Origin: Imhoffiella purpurea
Lineage (GTDB): Bacteria > Pseudomonadota > Gammaproteobacteria > Chromatiales > Chromatiaceae
Reading direction: 5' to 3'
Assembly: GCF_000585215.1 (NCBI RefSeq)
Contig: NZ_AONC01000069.1
Coordinates: 1-34,179, forward strand
Length of the DNA stretch: 34,179 nucleotides
Position 1 is the stretch's first letter, and each line of letters begins with the position of its first letter. Of the stretch, positions 24,762 through 32,929 are shown one piece after another. A program made the position numbers and the translations under genes. Below the pieces are notes generated by a model. That model ran no database searches and was not told where the DNA came from. It worked only from the letters and a program-made list of their open reading frames with translations.

Positions 24762-24959
24762 CTAGGACCGCTCGGGTCTGGGTGTGGACGCGCCCGGGGC
24801 CGCCGGTGCGGCGGGGACGTCCGATTCGTGACCACCGCTCTGGGCGGGGGTGTCCTGGGGCAGATAGAGTGGCCCCTTCTGACCGCAGGCGCCGAGCATG
24901 CTCATGATCCCGAGTGCCGCGACGACGACGATGAAGAGATAGCGGGCCCAGCAGAACAT
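24762..24959 (-). CDS. lptM: LPS translocon maturation lipoprotein LptM (YifL)
   Basis: A 65-residue lipoprotein. Signal peptide residues 1-24 end in the lipobox LGAC with the lipidated Cys25, followed directly by GQKGPLYLP, the hallmark of the LptM/YifL family. The rest is a Pro/Ala-rich tail. In E. coli LptM helps the outer-membrane LPS translocon LptD-LptE to mature. The ATG at 24959 was chosen because it gives a normal signal peptide; the open frame further upstream does not. As in E. coli, it precedes dapF-DUF484-xerC, here with lysA and a methyltransferase in between. Confidence 0.9.
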   Translation of the reverse strand: MFCWARYLFIVVVAALGIMSMLGACGQKGPLYLPQDTPAQSGGHESDVPAAPAAPGASTPRPERS

Positions 24960-25000
24960 GCGGTACCTCGTGGTATGGAGGGTTGCGGCCTGAGCGGCCA

Positions 25001-25029
25001 AGTATATACCCAACCCAAGTCCCTGTTGG
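25001..25029 (-). promoter_or_regulatory. Possible promoter of the lptM operon
   Basis: On the minus strand TATACT (25001-25006) is a good -10 match in an AT-rich patch, about 42 bp upstream of the lptM start. The -35 candidate 17 bp away (CCAACA, 25024-25029) is weak. Confidence 0.35.
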
Positions 25030-25037
25030 GGCTTCGC

Positions 25038-25880
25038 TCAGGGTTCGGCGTCATTCGCCGGAGTCGATACCTCCAGCGCGCGGTAACGGGCCATGGGTTT
25101 GCCGTCAACCGAAAGCAGCGTGAGCGTCTGGCCTTGGATGCGGAACCCGGCGACATGGCCGAGCACCTCGGCATAGATGCCGGCCTGATCGGTGCGATCG
25201 TCACCCTCGAGACAGCGGATGCGGGTGGTGGCAATGGGGCCGATGGTCAGTCGCTGTTTCAGCTCTCGGTAGCCGCTCATATAACGATTGCAGCCGTCCG
25301 AGCCTCCCAGTACCCCGGTTCCGAGAAAGGTCAGATCGATACCCGCACCTCCGAGCGGTGGGGCCAGGTTTCCAGAACCGTCGTCGTAGCCTTCCAGCTG
25401 CCAGACGTGGCCGACCAGCGGCGAGCGGCTGGCGGCGCGGAACTCGAGGACCGGATCGCCCTCGGCGTCGAGCATCAGGAGCCGATCGCCCTCGATGCGG
25501 TAGGCGGCGACCAGCCCGAGCGCGAAGAGAAGGGAACGCTCCTGGATCATGAGCGGCTTGGGGCAGGCCTTGCGCGTCGTCGCCAATCCACTGTCGAACG
25601 CCAGCGTCTCTCCACTGGCCCGATAGGCGCCGGAGATCCGATTGCAGCCCGTGTCGCCGGACACCTGTCCCGAGGCGAACCGGAAGTAGGCCGGCTTGGT
25701 GTCCGCGGGAACCTCGGCGAAGCCGTCCTCCGTGCCGTAACCGACCAGCTGCCAGGCGACGTTTTCGATCGATGGCTCGGGCGGTGATGGCGGCACGGAT
25801 GCAGGTGTCGCCGCAGGTGCCGTGCGGACGAGCAGGCCAAAGGCGAGGGCGGTCAGTGCGCGTGAGATGGGTACGGGCAT
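25038..25880 (-). CDS. Exported protein with tandem META (HslJ-like) domains
   Basis: A 280-residue protein with a signal peptide (about 1-23, cleavage near APAA). Two META domains follow, roughly 36-145 and 155-270. Each begins with a W-Q-L-x-GY strand (VAWQLVGYG, HVWQLEGYD), carries a GxxGCNRxxGxY-type core (GDTGCNRISGAY, GSDGCNRYMSGY) and has a TTRKAC- or TTRIRC-like Cys segment. META-domain proteins such as HslJ are periplasmic or outer-membrane associated and connected to stress or heat response; the function is not defined. Divergent from the polysaccharide block. Confidence 0.85.
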   Translation of the reverse strand: MPVPISRALTALAFGLLVRTAPAATPASVPPSPPEPSIENVAWQLVGYGTEDGFAEVPADTKPAYFRFASGQVSGDTGCNRISGAYRASGETLAFDSGLATTRKACPKPLMIQERSLLFALGLVAAYRIEGDRLLMLDAEGDPVLEFRAASRSPLVGHVWQLEGYDDGSGNLAPPLGGAGIDLTFLGTGVLGGSDGCNRYMSGYRELKQRLTIGPIATTRIRCLEGDDRTDQAGIYAEVLGHVAGFRIQGQTLTLLSVDGKPMARYRALEVSTPANDAEP

Positions 25881-25964
25881 GCGGCTGGATTACTCCTTGC
25901 GAGTGCGGGTCATCGGGATGTGTCGGTTCGTTTGGCCAACCTCTTCGGAATTCTTCTGTATCGG

Positions 25965-25992
25965 TTGCTTTAGCGGCATGAAGCTCTACAAT
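25965..25992 (+). promoter_or_regulatory. Putative sigma-70 promoter of the polysaccharide block
   Basis: TTGCTT (25965-25970) and TACAAT (25987-25992) are spaced by 16 bp; the -10 matches five of six positions. Transcription would begin near 25999, about 23 nt before the ATG at 26022. This supports that ATG over the TTG at 26004. Confidence 0.5.
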
Positions 25993-26021
25993 TCGGCACT
26001 TTTTTGGGCCGGACCGCATCA

Positions 26022-29000
26022 ATGCAACCCGATCAAAGACTCAGTGATCAGAAGGGCGAACCACTGGTTTCCATCGTGATCCGGACCAAGGACAGGCGAG
26101 AGACGCTCCAGTATGCGCTGGATTCCTGCGCGGGGCAGGATTATCGTCCGCTCGAAGTGGTGCTGGTGAACGACGGCGGAGCGGATGTCTCCGATCTGCT
26201 CGACTCACTGTCTCCAAGCGGCATCGCTACCCGGCTCATCTCGCATCCGTCCAGTCTCGGGCGGTGCAGGGCCGGGAACGCCGGTCTCGAGGCGGCCAGT
26301 GGCGACTATATCCTCTTCCTCGACGACGACGACTGGTTCGAGCCAGACCATATCCGACATCTCGTCGACTCGCTAGATCAAGGCCGCGGCCCGATGGCGG
26401 CCTATGCCGGTGTCAGCTACCGGGATGCGCCGGATGCGCCCGAGATCCATCGTTTCAATTCGGAATACGACCCGATCGCTCAGCGGCTCGAAAACCGCAT
26501 CCCCATTCATGCCGTCCTTTTCAGTCGTCGCCTGCTGGATCTGGGCTGTCGTCTCGATCCCGATCTCGACGTCTTCGAGGACTGGGATTTCTGGTTGCAG
26601 TGCGCCCGGCATACCGACTTCATCCACCTCGACCGCGTCAGTGCGGGCTATCGTGCCGGTGGCGGCTCCAATGCGGGCTGGGGTCAGAGCGCCGAGCGCG
26701 TGGCTCGGGCGCGTCAGCGTCTCTTGGCGAAGTGGAAGGAGATCTGGAGCGCCGAGGAGCTGGACCAGGCGTTGCGCTGGGCGCAGGACCGTCTCGACGA
26801 GACGCGTGACCGGCTCGGTAAGGCGATGGAGGACCATCGCGATCTGCACCAGTCCTACCAGCGGCTTCATCAGGAGCACGTCGACCAGAATGCGGCTTGT
26901 CGCGATCTCGCCGATGCGCACCATACGCTGGAGGATCAGCATCGTGAGCTGATCGAGGCCCATTCCAGGCTAGAAGGGTTGCATGCGGATCTGGCCCAGG
27001 CCCACCGTCTGCTCCGCTCGGAACATGGCGATCTGCAGGAATCCTTCAAGCGGACCCAATTCCTCTACCAGGAAACCGATCATGCCTATCGGTCCACCCT
27101 GGCCTCGACCAGCTGGCGCCTGACCTGGCCCTTGAGGGCCGTGAGCCTGGCCGCGCAGCGGACCCGCTCCGGGGTGCGCTCGGCGCTTGGGCCCTTGCCG
27201 GTGCTGGTTTCGACCCTGTTCGAGGCACGCCGGGTTGCGGGTGGCTGGCGGCGGCTCGCGGTCAAGGGGGCAATGCGGCTGCGCCAGGACGGTCTCTCGG
27301 GGTTCGGGCGTCGCGCCCGCTTCCACATGCTGAGACGCAATCCGGCCGAATTGCCTCGGGTCGCGTTCGAGGATGCCCCGGTCTTCTGCCCGTCCGATGA
27401 GCAGATGTCCAAGCTGCCCGCCAATCGCTGCGGGATCATGGTCCATGTCTATTTCATGGATCTATTCCCCGAGTTCTGCCGCTATCTGGCTCGCATGCCG
27501 ATGCCCTATCGACTGATGATCTCGGTCACCAGCCAGGAGGCGCGCGCCATGGTGCTCGAACAGCGCCAGGCGCTCGGGCCCCATGCCGAGCTGAGCGTCA
27601 AGGTGGTGCCCAATCGTGGGCGCGATATCGCGCCGTTGCTGGTCGCCTTTCGCGATGAGATCGCCGAACTCGACATCGTTGGCCACATCCATACCAAGAA
27701 ATCCAGCTATACGGGGTCCGAGCGGTTCGGGGAGGAATGGCGCCGCCATCTGCTCGACGCCATGCTCGGCGACGAGAGCCGGATCCGTGCGGCACTGGCC
27801 CAGTTCGCGGCCGACCCCGGGGTCGGGATCATCTATCCCGAGACCTTCCCTGGGCTGCCCTATTGGGCCCACACTTGGCTGTCGAACCGTGCTCATGGCG
27901 GCGAGCTGCTCGCGGCCCTGGGTTATGGCGATGTCGATTTCGGGCAGTACATCGAGTATCCGGCCGGATCCATGTTCTGGGCACGGACCCAGGCGCTACG
28001 GCCGCTGTTGGACCTGGGCTTGACCCTGGCCGATTTTCCTCCGGAGCAGGGGCAGACCGACAATACCCTGCATCATGCCGTCGAGCGCTGTTTCGTCTTC
28101 TCGGCCTCCGCAGCCGGCCTCTTGCGGCGATTCCAGTTTCGAGAGTCTGGGCGAATCTGCTATCGCTCATACAGTCCCTTCGTGCTGCGGCAGTACCATC
28201 CGGCGGCCGTGGCCGAACGCATGCGTCTGGTGTGTGCCGGCGATCGGGTGATTTCCTTCGATCTGTTCGATACCTTGCTGGTGCGTCCATTCGCCCGACC
28301 TGAGGCCGTGTTCTGGATGCTGGAGGAGCGGATCGAGCGCACCTTCGGGTTCGCCGGTTTCACCGACAAGCGCCGCAAGGCCGAATCGGCCGCGCGCGCG
28401 CGGCTCGCCCCTGGAGAGGATGTTGGCATCGAGCGGATCTATGAGGTGATGGCCGAGCTGGAATCGCTAGATTCCGGGCTGGCTCGGCAGCTGCTCGATC
28501 TGGAGGTCGCCGCCGAGCAGGCCCTGCTGATGCCGAACCCGGTCGCCGCCGATCTCCTGCGCGAGCTTCATGCCCAGGGCCGTCGACTGATACTGGTCTC
28601 CGACATGTATCTGGGCGAGGCCTATCTGCGCCCGGTGCTGCAGCGTCTCGGGCTGGATCTGTTCGGCCGATTCTACGTCTCGGCCGATACCGGTCACCGC
28701 AAGGATCGCGGCGATGTCTGGGATCATCTGCTCGAACAGGAGGGAATCGGCAAGGAGCGGCTTCAGCACGTCGGCGACAACGAGCATTCCGACGTCCAGG
28801 TCCTGGTCGATCGCGGTTTCCCCCACCCTCTGCACCTGATGCGCCCGGCGGCGTTGTTGGGTTGCGTTCCCGGAGGGCAGGCGCTGATCGAGGGGCTCAG
28901 GCGACGGCCGTGCTGGCGCAACGAGCTCGTTCTCGGTCTCATCGCCAATCGGGTCGGCCGTACGCTGCATGCGGGCGGCGCTCCGCACCAGCCATTCGCC

Positions 29001-30089
29001 GATCCTCGTCTCTTCGGTTATGGTCTGATCGGGCCGATCGCCTTCGTCTTCATGGCATGGCTGATGGGGCGCATCCGTGAGGATCGGGTGACCTCGGTGC
29101 GTTTCCTGAGCCGCGAGGGTTGGCTGCTGGAGCGTCTCTATGAGCGGATGCGCGAGCATCCAGCCGCACGCCGTGCGTTCCCGGAGCTGCCGCCCGGGCA
29201 CTATTTCTATTGTTCCAGGAGCGTCGTCGGCCTGGCCGCGATTCGGGAGGAGGCGGATTTCGCCATCCTGCTCGGTTCCCATTACGATGGCACGCTGCGT
29301 CAGTTGCTGAGCGCCAGGTTCGGGTTGAGCGATCTTGGGCCCTTCGCCGCCAAGCTGGGCGAGTCGGCGCTGGATGACGTCTTCCGACTTCCCGAGGATC
29401 ATTTCGAGATCCTGTCCATCCTGCGCCGCTGTCTGCCCGAGATCCAGGCCGAGTCGAGCCGGCTGGGCGAGCTGATTCGGGACTATTGGGCCGGATCTCG
29501 GATCGCGGACGATCCGCGTCCGGCGATCGTCGATATCGGTTATTCGGGTACCATCCAGCTTGGTCTGATGCGGACTCTGGATGAGCCGATGAGCGGTTAC
29601 TACTTCGTCACCAATGTCTCTGCTGCGCGCGTGATCGAGCGGGGCGGTCGCTGCGACGCCTGCTTCGGCAATTTGTTGCCGCTGGAACGGATGGACGATG
29701 AAGCCATCCATCGTTATGCCCTGGTGCTGGAGGCGCTCATGACGTCGCCCGAGGGTCAGTTGGCCGGTTTCGACCGGGTCGAGGGACGGCCCGTCCCCAG
29801 GTTCAAACCCGAGGGATCCGCGCAGCGGGAGTTCGCTACGCTGGAGCGTATCCACGAGGGCGTTCTGGACTATTGCAGCGATGTCATGGACGTTCTGGGT
29901 GAGGGCTTCGCCGAGGGGGCCTGGGATCTGGGCGCGATATCGGATCTGCTGTCGCTCGTCGTGACCCGCCGTCTCGATATCGGGACTCTGGAAGAGGCGC
30001 TTTCGGTCGAGGATCAATATTGCGGCAACCAGGAGCTGTCGGTGTTGGATTTCTACGATCGGCTGAGAGCGGGCTCGGGTGGGATCTGA
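26022..30089 (+). CDS. Multidomain glycosyltransferase: GT2, coiled coil, RgpF-like and HAD domains
   Basis: A 1,355-residue protein. Residues about 14-230 are a GT2 (GT-A fold) domain: PLVSIVIRTKDRRETLQ, then LFLDDDDWF near 100-105 as the DxD site, and EDWDFWLQCAR. Residues 245-350 are a long charged helical stretch with repeated LxxxHxxL units, predicted coiled coil, ending in the ASTSWRLTWPLR motif common in surface-polysaccharide glycosyltransferases. Residues about 465-710 match rhamnan-synthesis protein F (NRCGIMVHVYFMDLFPEF, PNRGRDIAPLL, HIHTKKS). Residues about 742-930 are a HAD domain (SFDLFDTLL; VGDNEHSDVQV). The last 370 residues, with VRFLSREGWLLERLYERM, form a further domain often fused to such HAD modules. 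It probably builds a capsule or O-antigen glycan from the cytoplasm. The acceptor and sugars are unknown. Confidence 0.85.
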   Translation: MQPDQRLSDQKGEPLVSIVIRTKDRRETLQYALDSCAGQDYRPLEVVLVNDGGADVSDLLDSLSPSGIATRLISHPSSLGRCRAGNAGLEAASGDYILFLDDDDWFEPDHIRHLVDSLDQGRGPMAAYAGVSYRDAPDAPEIHRFNSEYDPIAQRLENRIPIHAVLFSRRLLDLGCRLDPDLDVFEDWDFWLQCARHTDFIHLDRVSAGYRAGGGSNAGWGQSAERVARARQRLLAKWKEIWSAEELDQALRWAQDRLDETRDRLGKAMEDHRDLHQSYQRLHQEHVDQNAACRDLADAHHTLEDQHRELIEAHSRLEGLHADLAQAHRLLRSEHGDLQESFKRTQFLYQETDHAYRSTLASTSWRLTWPLRAVSLAAQRTRSGVRSALGPLPVLVSTLFEARRVAGGWRRLAVKGAMRLRQDGLSGFGRRARFHMLRRNPAELPRVAFEDAPVFCPSDEQMSKLPANRCGIMVHVYFMDLFPEFCRYLARMPMPYRLMISVTSQEARAMVLEQRQALGPHAELSVKVVPNRGRDIAPLLVAFRDEIAELDIVGHIHTKKSSYTGSERFGEEWRRHLLDAMLGDESRIRAALAQFAADPGVGIIYPETFPGLPYWAHTWLSNRAHGGELLAALGYGDVDFGQYIEYPAGSMFWARTQALRPLLDLGLTLADFPPEQGQTDNTLHHAVERCFVFSASAAGLLRRFQFRESGRICYRSYSPFVLRQYHPAAVAERMRLVCAGDRVISFDLFDTLLVRPFARPEAVFWMLEERIERTFGFAGFTDKRRKAESAARARLAPGEDVGIERIYEVMAELESLDSGLARQLLDLEVAAEQALLMPNPVAADLLRELHAQGRRLILVSDMYLGEAYLRPVLQRLGLDLFGRFYVSADTGHRKDRGDVWDHLLEQEGIGKERLQHVGDNEHSDVQVLVDRGFPHPLHLMRPAALLGCVPGGQALIEGLRRRPCWRNELVLGLIANRVGRTLHAGGAPHQPFADPRLFGYGLIGPIAFVFMAWLMGRIREDRVTSVRFLSREGWLLERLYERMREHPAARRAFPELPPGHYFYCSRSVVGLAAIREEADFAILLGSHYDGTLRQLLSARFGLSDLGPFAAKLGESALDDVFRLPEDHFEILSILRRCLPEIQAESSRLGELIRDYWAGSRIADDPRPAIVDIGYSGTIQLGLMRTLDEPMSGYYFVTNVSAARVIERGGRCDACFGNLLPLERMDDEAIHRYALVLEALMTSPEGQLAGFDRVEGRPVPRFKPEGSAQREFATLERIHEGVLDYCSDVMDVLGEGFAEGAWDLGAISDLLSLVVTRRLDIGTLEEALSVEDQYCGNQELSVLDFYDRLRAGSGGI

Positions 30090-31074
30090 GCCTTCGCCCC
30101 TCGGCGTCTCGCCGGTCGACTCCGAGGTGTCGGAGCGTGTCGCCGTCGTCGTCGTGGATTACCACGGCGGTGAACTGCTGAGAGATTGCCTCGCCGGTCT
30201 GGCGCTCCAGACCCGGCGTCCCGATCGAGTCGTGCTGGTCGACAATGGTGCTGAGGAGCCGGGTCCTTCGCGCCCTCACCCGGATCATCCCGACGTCCTG
30301 GTGCTGCGTCCTGGCTATAACAGTGGTTTCGCGCGCGCCAACAATCTGGCCCTGGCGGAGGTTTCGGACTGTCAGTGGCTCGCCTTATTGAATCCCGACG
30401 CCGTGCCCGATCCGACTTGGCTGGAGCAGTTGCTGGCGGCCGCGCGCCGGCATCCGGAGGCGGCCGCGTTTGGCAGCCGCATGTATTCGGATCGCGGCCG
30501 GACCTGTTTGGACGGCAGCGGGGACGTGATGCATGTCTCGGGTCTGGTGTGGCGTCGCGATCATGGTCGGTCGGCCAGCGGCTGGAGGCTCGAAGGGGGG
30601 GAGGTCTTTTCGCCCTGTGCCGCAGCGGCACTCTACCGCCGGGATCTCTTCGAACGCCTGGGGGGCTTCGACGAGGATTTCTTCTGTTACATCGAGGATG
30701 TGGATCTGGGGTTTCGCATCCGTCTCGCCGGCTATAGTTGCCGCTACGTGCCCTTGGCTCAGGTCATTCATTCTGGCTCGGCTCTCGCGGGCGCCAAGAG
30801 CGATTTCGCGCTGTATCATGGTCATCGCAATCTGCTCTGGCTCTTCGTCAAGAACATGCCCTGGCCGATGCTCCTGGTACTGGCGCCCTTGCATCTGCTC
30901 ATGCATATTGGCGTCATGCTGCGTTATTTGCCGGATGGACGCGGCGCTGTTCTGTACCGGGCCAAGCGCGACGCCGTGCTCGACATCCGTCGCCATTGGC
31001 GCAAGCGTGCTCGAATCCAGGCCGAGCGCAGGATTGGGCTGATACGGCTGTTGCGATGCCTGTCGGTCTGGTGA
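30079..31074 (+). CDS. GT2 family glycosyltransferase (rhamnosyltransferase-like)
   Basis: A 331-residue GT2 enzyme resembling WbbL/RfbF-type rhamnosyltransferases. Motifs are VAVVVVDYHGGELLRDCL, LVDNGA, NSGFARANNLAL, LLNPDAVPDPTWLEQLL as the nucleotide-sugar site, and GGFDEDFFCYIEDVDLGFRIRLAGY as the catalytic base region. A hydrophobic segment near 255-285 may bind the membrane. The GTG at 30079 overlaps the preceding gene by 11 bp, so the two glycosyltransferases are probably made together. Rhamnose specificity is an inference from overall resemblance and the neighbouring RgpF domain. Confidence 0.88.
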   Translation: MGSEPSPLGVSPVDSEVSERVAVVVVDYHGGELLRDCLAGLALQTRRPDRVVLVDNGAEEPGPSRPHPDHPDVLVLRPGYNSGFARANNLALAEVSDCQWLALLNPDAVPDPTWLEQLLAAARRHPEAAAFGSRMYSDRGRTCLDGSGDVMHVSGLVWRRDHGRSASGWRLEGGEVFSPCAAAALYRRDLFERLGGFDEDFFCYIEDVDLGFRIRLAGYSCRYVPLAQVIHSGSALAGAKSDFALYHGHRNLLWLFVKNMPWPMLLVLAPLHLLMHIGVMLRYLPDGRGAVLYRAKRDAVLDIRRHWRKRARIQAERRIGLIRLLRCLSVW

Positions 31075-31126
31075 GCCTATGCGCACCCGATCCGAATCGC
31101 TCGAATTAAGGAGATGAATTGAAGCT

Positions 31127-32101
31127 ATGCACATCCCGGCGCGTCGCTCGCATCCATGGCTAGGCTCCATTGCATGCGGTCTGCTCGTCTGGATTGCCCA
31201 GGCCGCCTGGGGAGCCTCGACTCCGCTCTCCCTCGATGAGGTACTGAAGGATTTGGCGGTCGACTCCAGCGAGTCTCTGTCTGCCGGTTTCGTCGCTGGC
31301 TTGCCGCGTCGCCAGTCCCTGTACCTCGACTGCCATCGCCTTGCCTTTGCCGAGACGACCCCGGCAGACGCCTCTCGCAGCCAGCCCCTGTTCGCCGTGT
31401 TGGCGCCGCTTGCCGCTCGCCAGCTGGATGTCATGGAACGCTATTTCGATGTGCTGCTCGCCGATCAGAGCTTCGCGGCCGACAGCGAGGCGATGGCCGT
31501 GGCCTATGTGCAGTTCGACCGAGCCAGGGCACGTGCCGAACTCGGCCAGTTTTCCGAGTTGCGCGTCCTGGAACTCGAGGCGATCTACCAGAAGTATCTG
31601 CATCGACGCACTGCGAGCCAGATTGCGCAGCAGCAGACACGCGCCTTGCTTGCCGTATCGCTCGGCGATATCGGCGAACTGCCGCGCGACCTGGCTGCGC
31701 CATCCTTGCCTCCACTTCCTGAGACCTTGCCTGAATTCGATGAATTGCGCGCAAAGGCGTCTGCCGAATTCGAAAGGCATGGGGCGCTTGTGCAGGCCGG
31801 TCCTGCTCGGATCGTGCGTGAGCGCGATCAGCAGCTCATGGAGCTACTGCTTCGGTTGGAGTTGTTGGATGCCGCTTGGCGGCGTGTGGGCGCAGAGTCC
31901 GCGCGGAACGATCTCAAGCTCGACCAAAGCCGAACGCTCTATGAGCAGGAGGTGACCGCCGATCTGGGGTACTCCATGAGCCAGCAAACCCGAAGCCGCT
32001 TCGATGAGCAGCGGATCGACTATTGCCGCGCCCTTGCCTGGGCCGAGATTCAGGCCTTGGTCGGTGAGCCGGTTTGGATTTCAGCCAACGAGGGGCCTTG
32101 A
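31127..32101 (+). CDS. Exported helical protein, possibly TolC-related
   Basis: A 324-residue protein with a signal peptide (about 1-30, ending AAWGAS) and a mostly helical mature region. The C-terminal part, LYEQEVTADLGYSMSQQTRSRF through YCRALAWAEIQALVGEPVW, resembles the final helical repeat of TolC-type outer-membrane efflux proteins. It is shorter than a normal TolC protein (about 420-490 residues) and the two-repeat layout is not obvious. A good ribosome-binding site (AAGGAG) precedes the ATG. It ends 3 bp before an HlyD-like adaptor gene, which supports an envelope export or anchoring role. The family call is tentative. Confidence 0.6.
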   Translation: MHIPARRSHPWLGSIACGLLVWIAQAAWGASTPLSLDEVLKDLAVDSSESLSAGFVAGLPRRQSLYLDCHRLAFAETTPADASRSQPLFAVLAPLAARQLDVMERYFDVLLADQSFAADSEAMAVAYVQFDRARARAELGQFSELRVLELEAIYQKYLHRRTASQIAQQQTRALLAVSLGDIGELPRDLAAPSLPPLPETLPEFDELRAKASAEFERHGALVQAGPARIVRERDQQLMELLLRLELLDAAWRRVGAESARNDLKLDQSRTLYEQEVTADLGYSMSQQTRSRFDEQRIDYCRALAWAEIQALVGEPVWISANEGP

Positions 32102-32104
32102 TCC

Positions 32105-32872
32105 ATGCGCTATTGGACGATCGCCGGGGTGTTGCTGCTTCTGAGTGCTCAGGTTCACGCCGGAGAGCCTTTGAAGGGCTGGCTCGAATGGGTCCATGAG
32201 GTCGAGATGCGCGTCGTTGAGAACGGGGTCGTCGATGACGTGCTCGTGGCGACCGGGCAGCACGTCAAGGCCGGGGATCTCTTGCTGCGCATGGATCAGC
32301 GCGAGGCCAAGGCGCTGTTGCTCGAGGCTCGGGCCCGCGTCGCTCGGGCCCGGGTCGCGGGCGAAAAGGCGCAGCGCGAACTCGCACGCGCCGAGGAACT
32401 CTTCTCCCGCGGCTTGATCGCCGTCGAGGAGTTGAAGGATGCGGAACTCGCCCAGGTTGCGGCCGTAGCCGAGGAGGAGGCCGCGAAGGCGGCCGAGGAG
32501 TCCAGGTCGGTGGCGCTGGAGCGCACCGAGCTGAGAGCCCCTTTCGATGGCATCATCGTCGCCCGCCATGTGTGGAAAGGCGCGGTGATCTACAAGACCC
32601 TCCAGCAAGAGCCGCTGATCGTGATCGCACCGGACGACCAGATGCTGGCTCGGGCCTTGGTGACCGCCAGCGTCCTACGCAGTTTCAAGCCGAACCAGCC
32701 CGTTCATGTCAAGGTGAACGGAAGGGTTCGCGAGGGGCGCGTCTACAGTCAGGGGGTGCAGTCCGTGCGCGTCGAACTGGAGGGGGCGGTCTACTATCTG
32801 GATATCATCTTCGATGCGAAACCCAACGAGCTGTTGCGCCCCTCCGAGACGGTACAGATCCTGACCCCGTGA
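32105..32872 (+). CDS. HlyD-family periplasmic adaptor protein
   Basis: A 255-residue protein with a signal peptide (about 1-19, ending VHA) and the layout of a membrane-fusion/adaptor protein. A split lipoyl half-motif (NGVVDDVLVATGQHVKAGDLLLRMD) is followed by an alpha-helical hairpin of about 80 residues rich in Ala, Glu and Arg, the second lipoyl half (ELRAPFDGIIVARHVWKGAVIY) and a beta-barrel part. Such proteins bridge an inner-membrane transporter and an outer-membrane channel. No RND, ABC or MFS transporter gene lies in this window, so its partner is unknown. It is directly downstream of the TolC-like candidate. Confidence 0.85.
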   Translation: MRYWTIAGVLLLLSAQVHAGEPLKGWLEWVHEVEMRVVENGVVDDVLVATGQHVKAGDLLLRMDQREAKALLLEARARVARARVAGEKAQRELARAEELFSRGLIAVEELKDAELAQVAAVAEEEAAKAAEESRSVALERTELRAPFDGIIVARHVWKGAVIYKTLQQEPLIVIAPDDQMLARALVTASVLRSFKPNQPVHVKVNGRVREGRVYSQGVQSVRVELEGAVYYLDIIFDAKPNELLRPSETVQILTP

Positions 32873-32929
32873 TGGGGCCGGACGCAATGTTCTCATTCGA
32901 AGCCATTAGACGTTAACAAGGGCACCTGA

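Noticed and set aside
26821-27075. Short degenerate repeats in the linker of the multidomain glycosyltransferase, considered as a DNA repeat array
   Set aside because: The periodicity is at protein level (coiled-coil heptads with His/Leu); the DNA units are not identical and have no spacers, so this is not CRISPR or a tandem DNA repeat.
28467-30017. A 516-codon minus-strand frame opposite the multidomain glycosyltransferase
   Set aside because: Its composition and lack of motifs indicate a shadow of the HAD and C-terminal domains on the plus strand.
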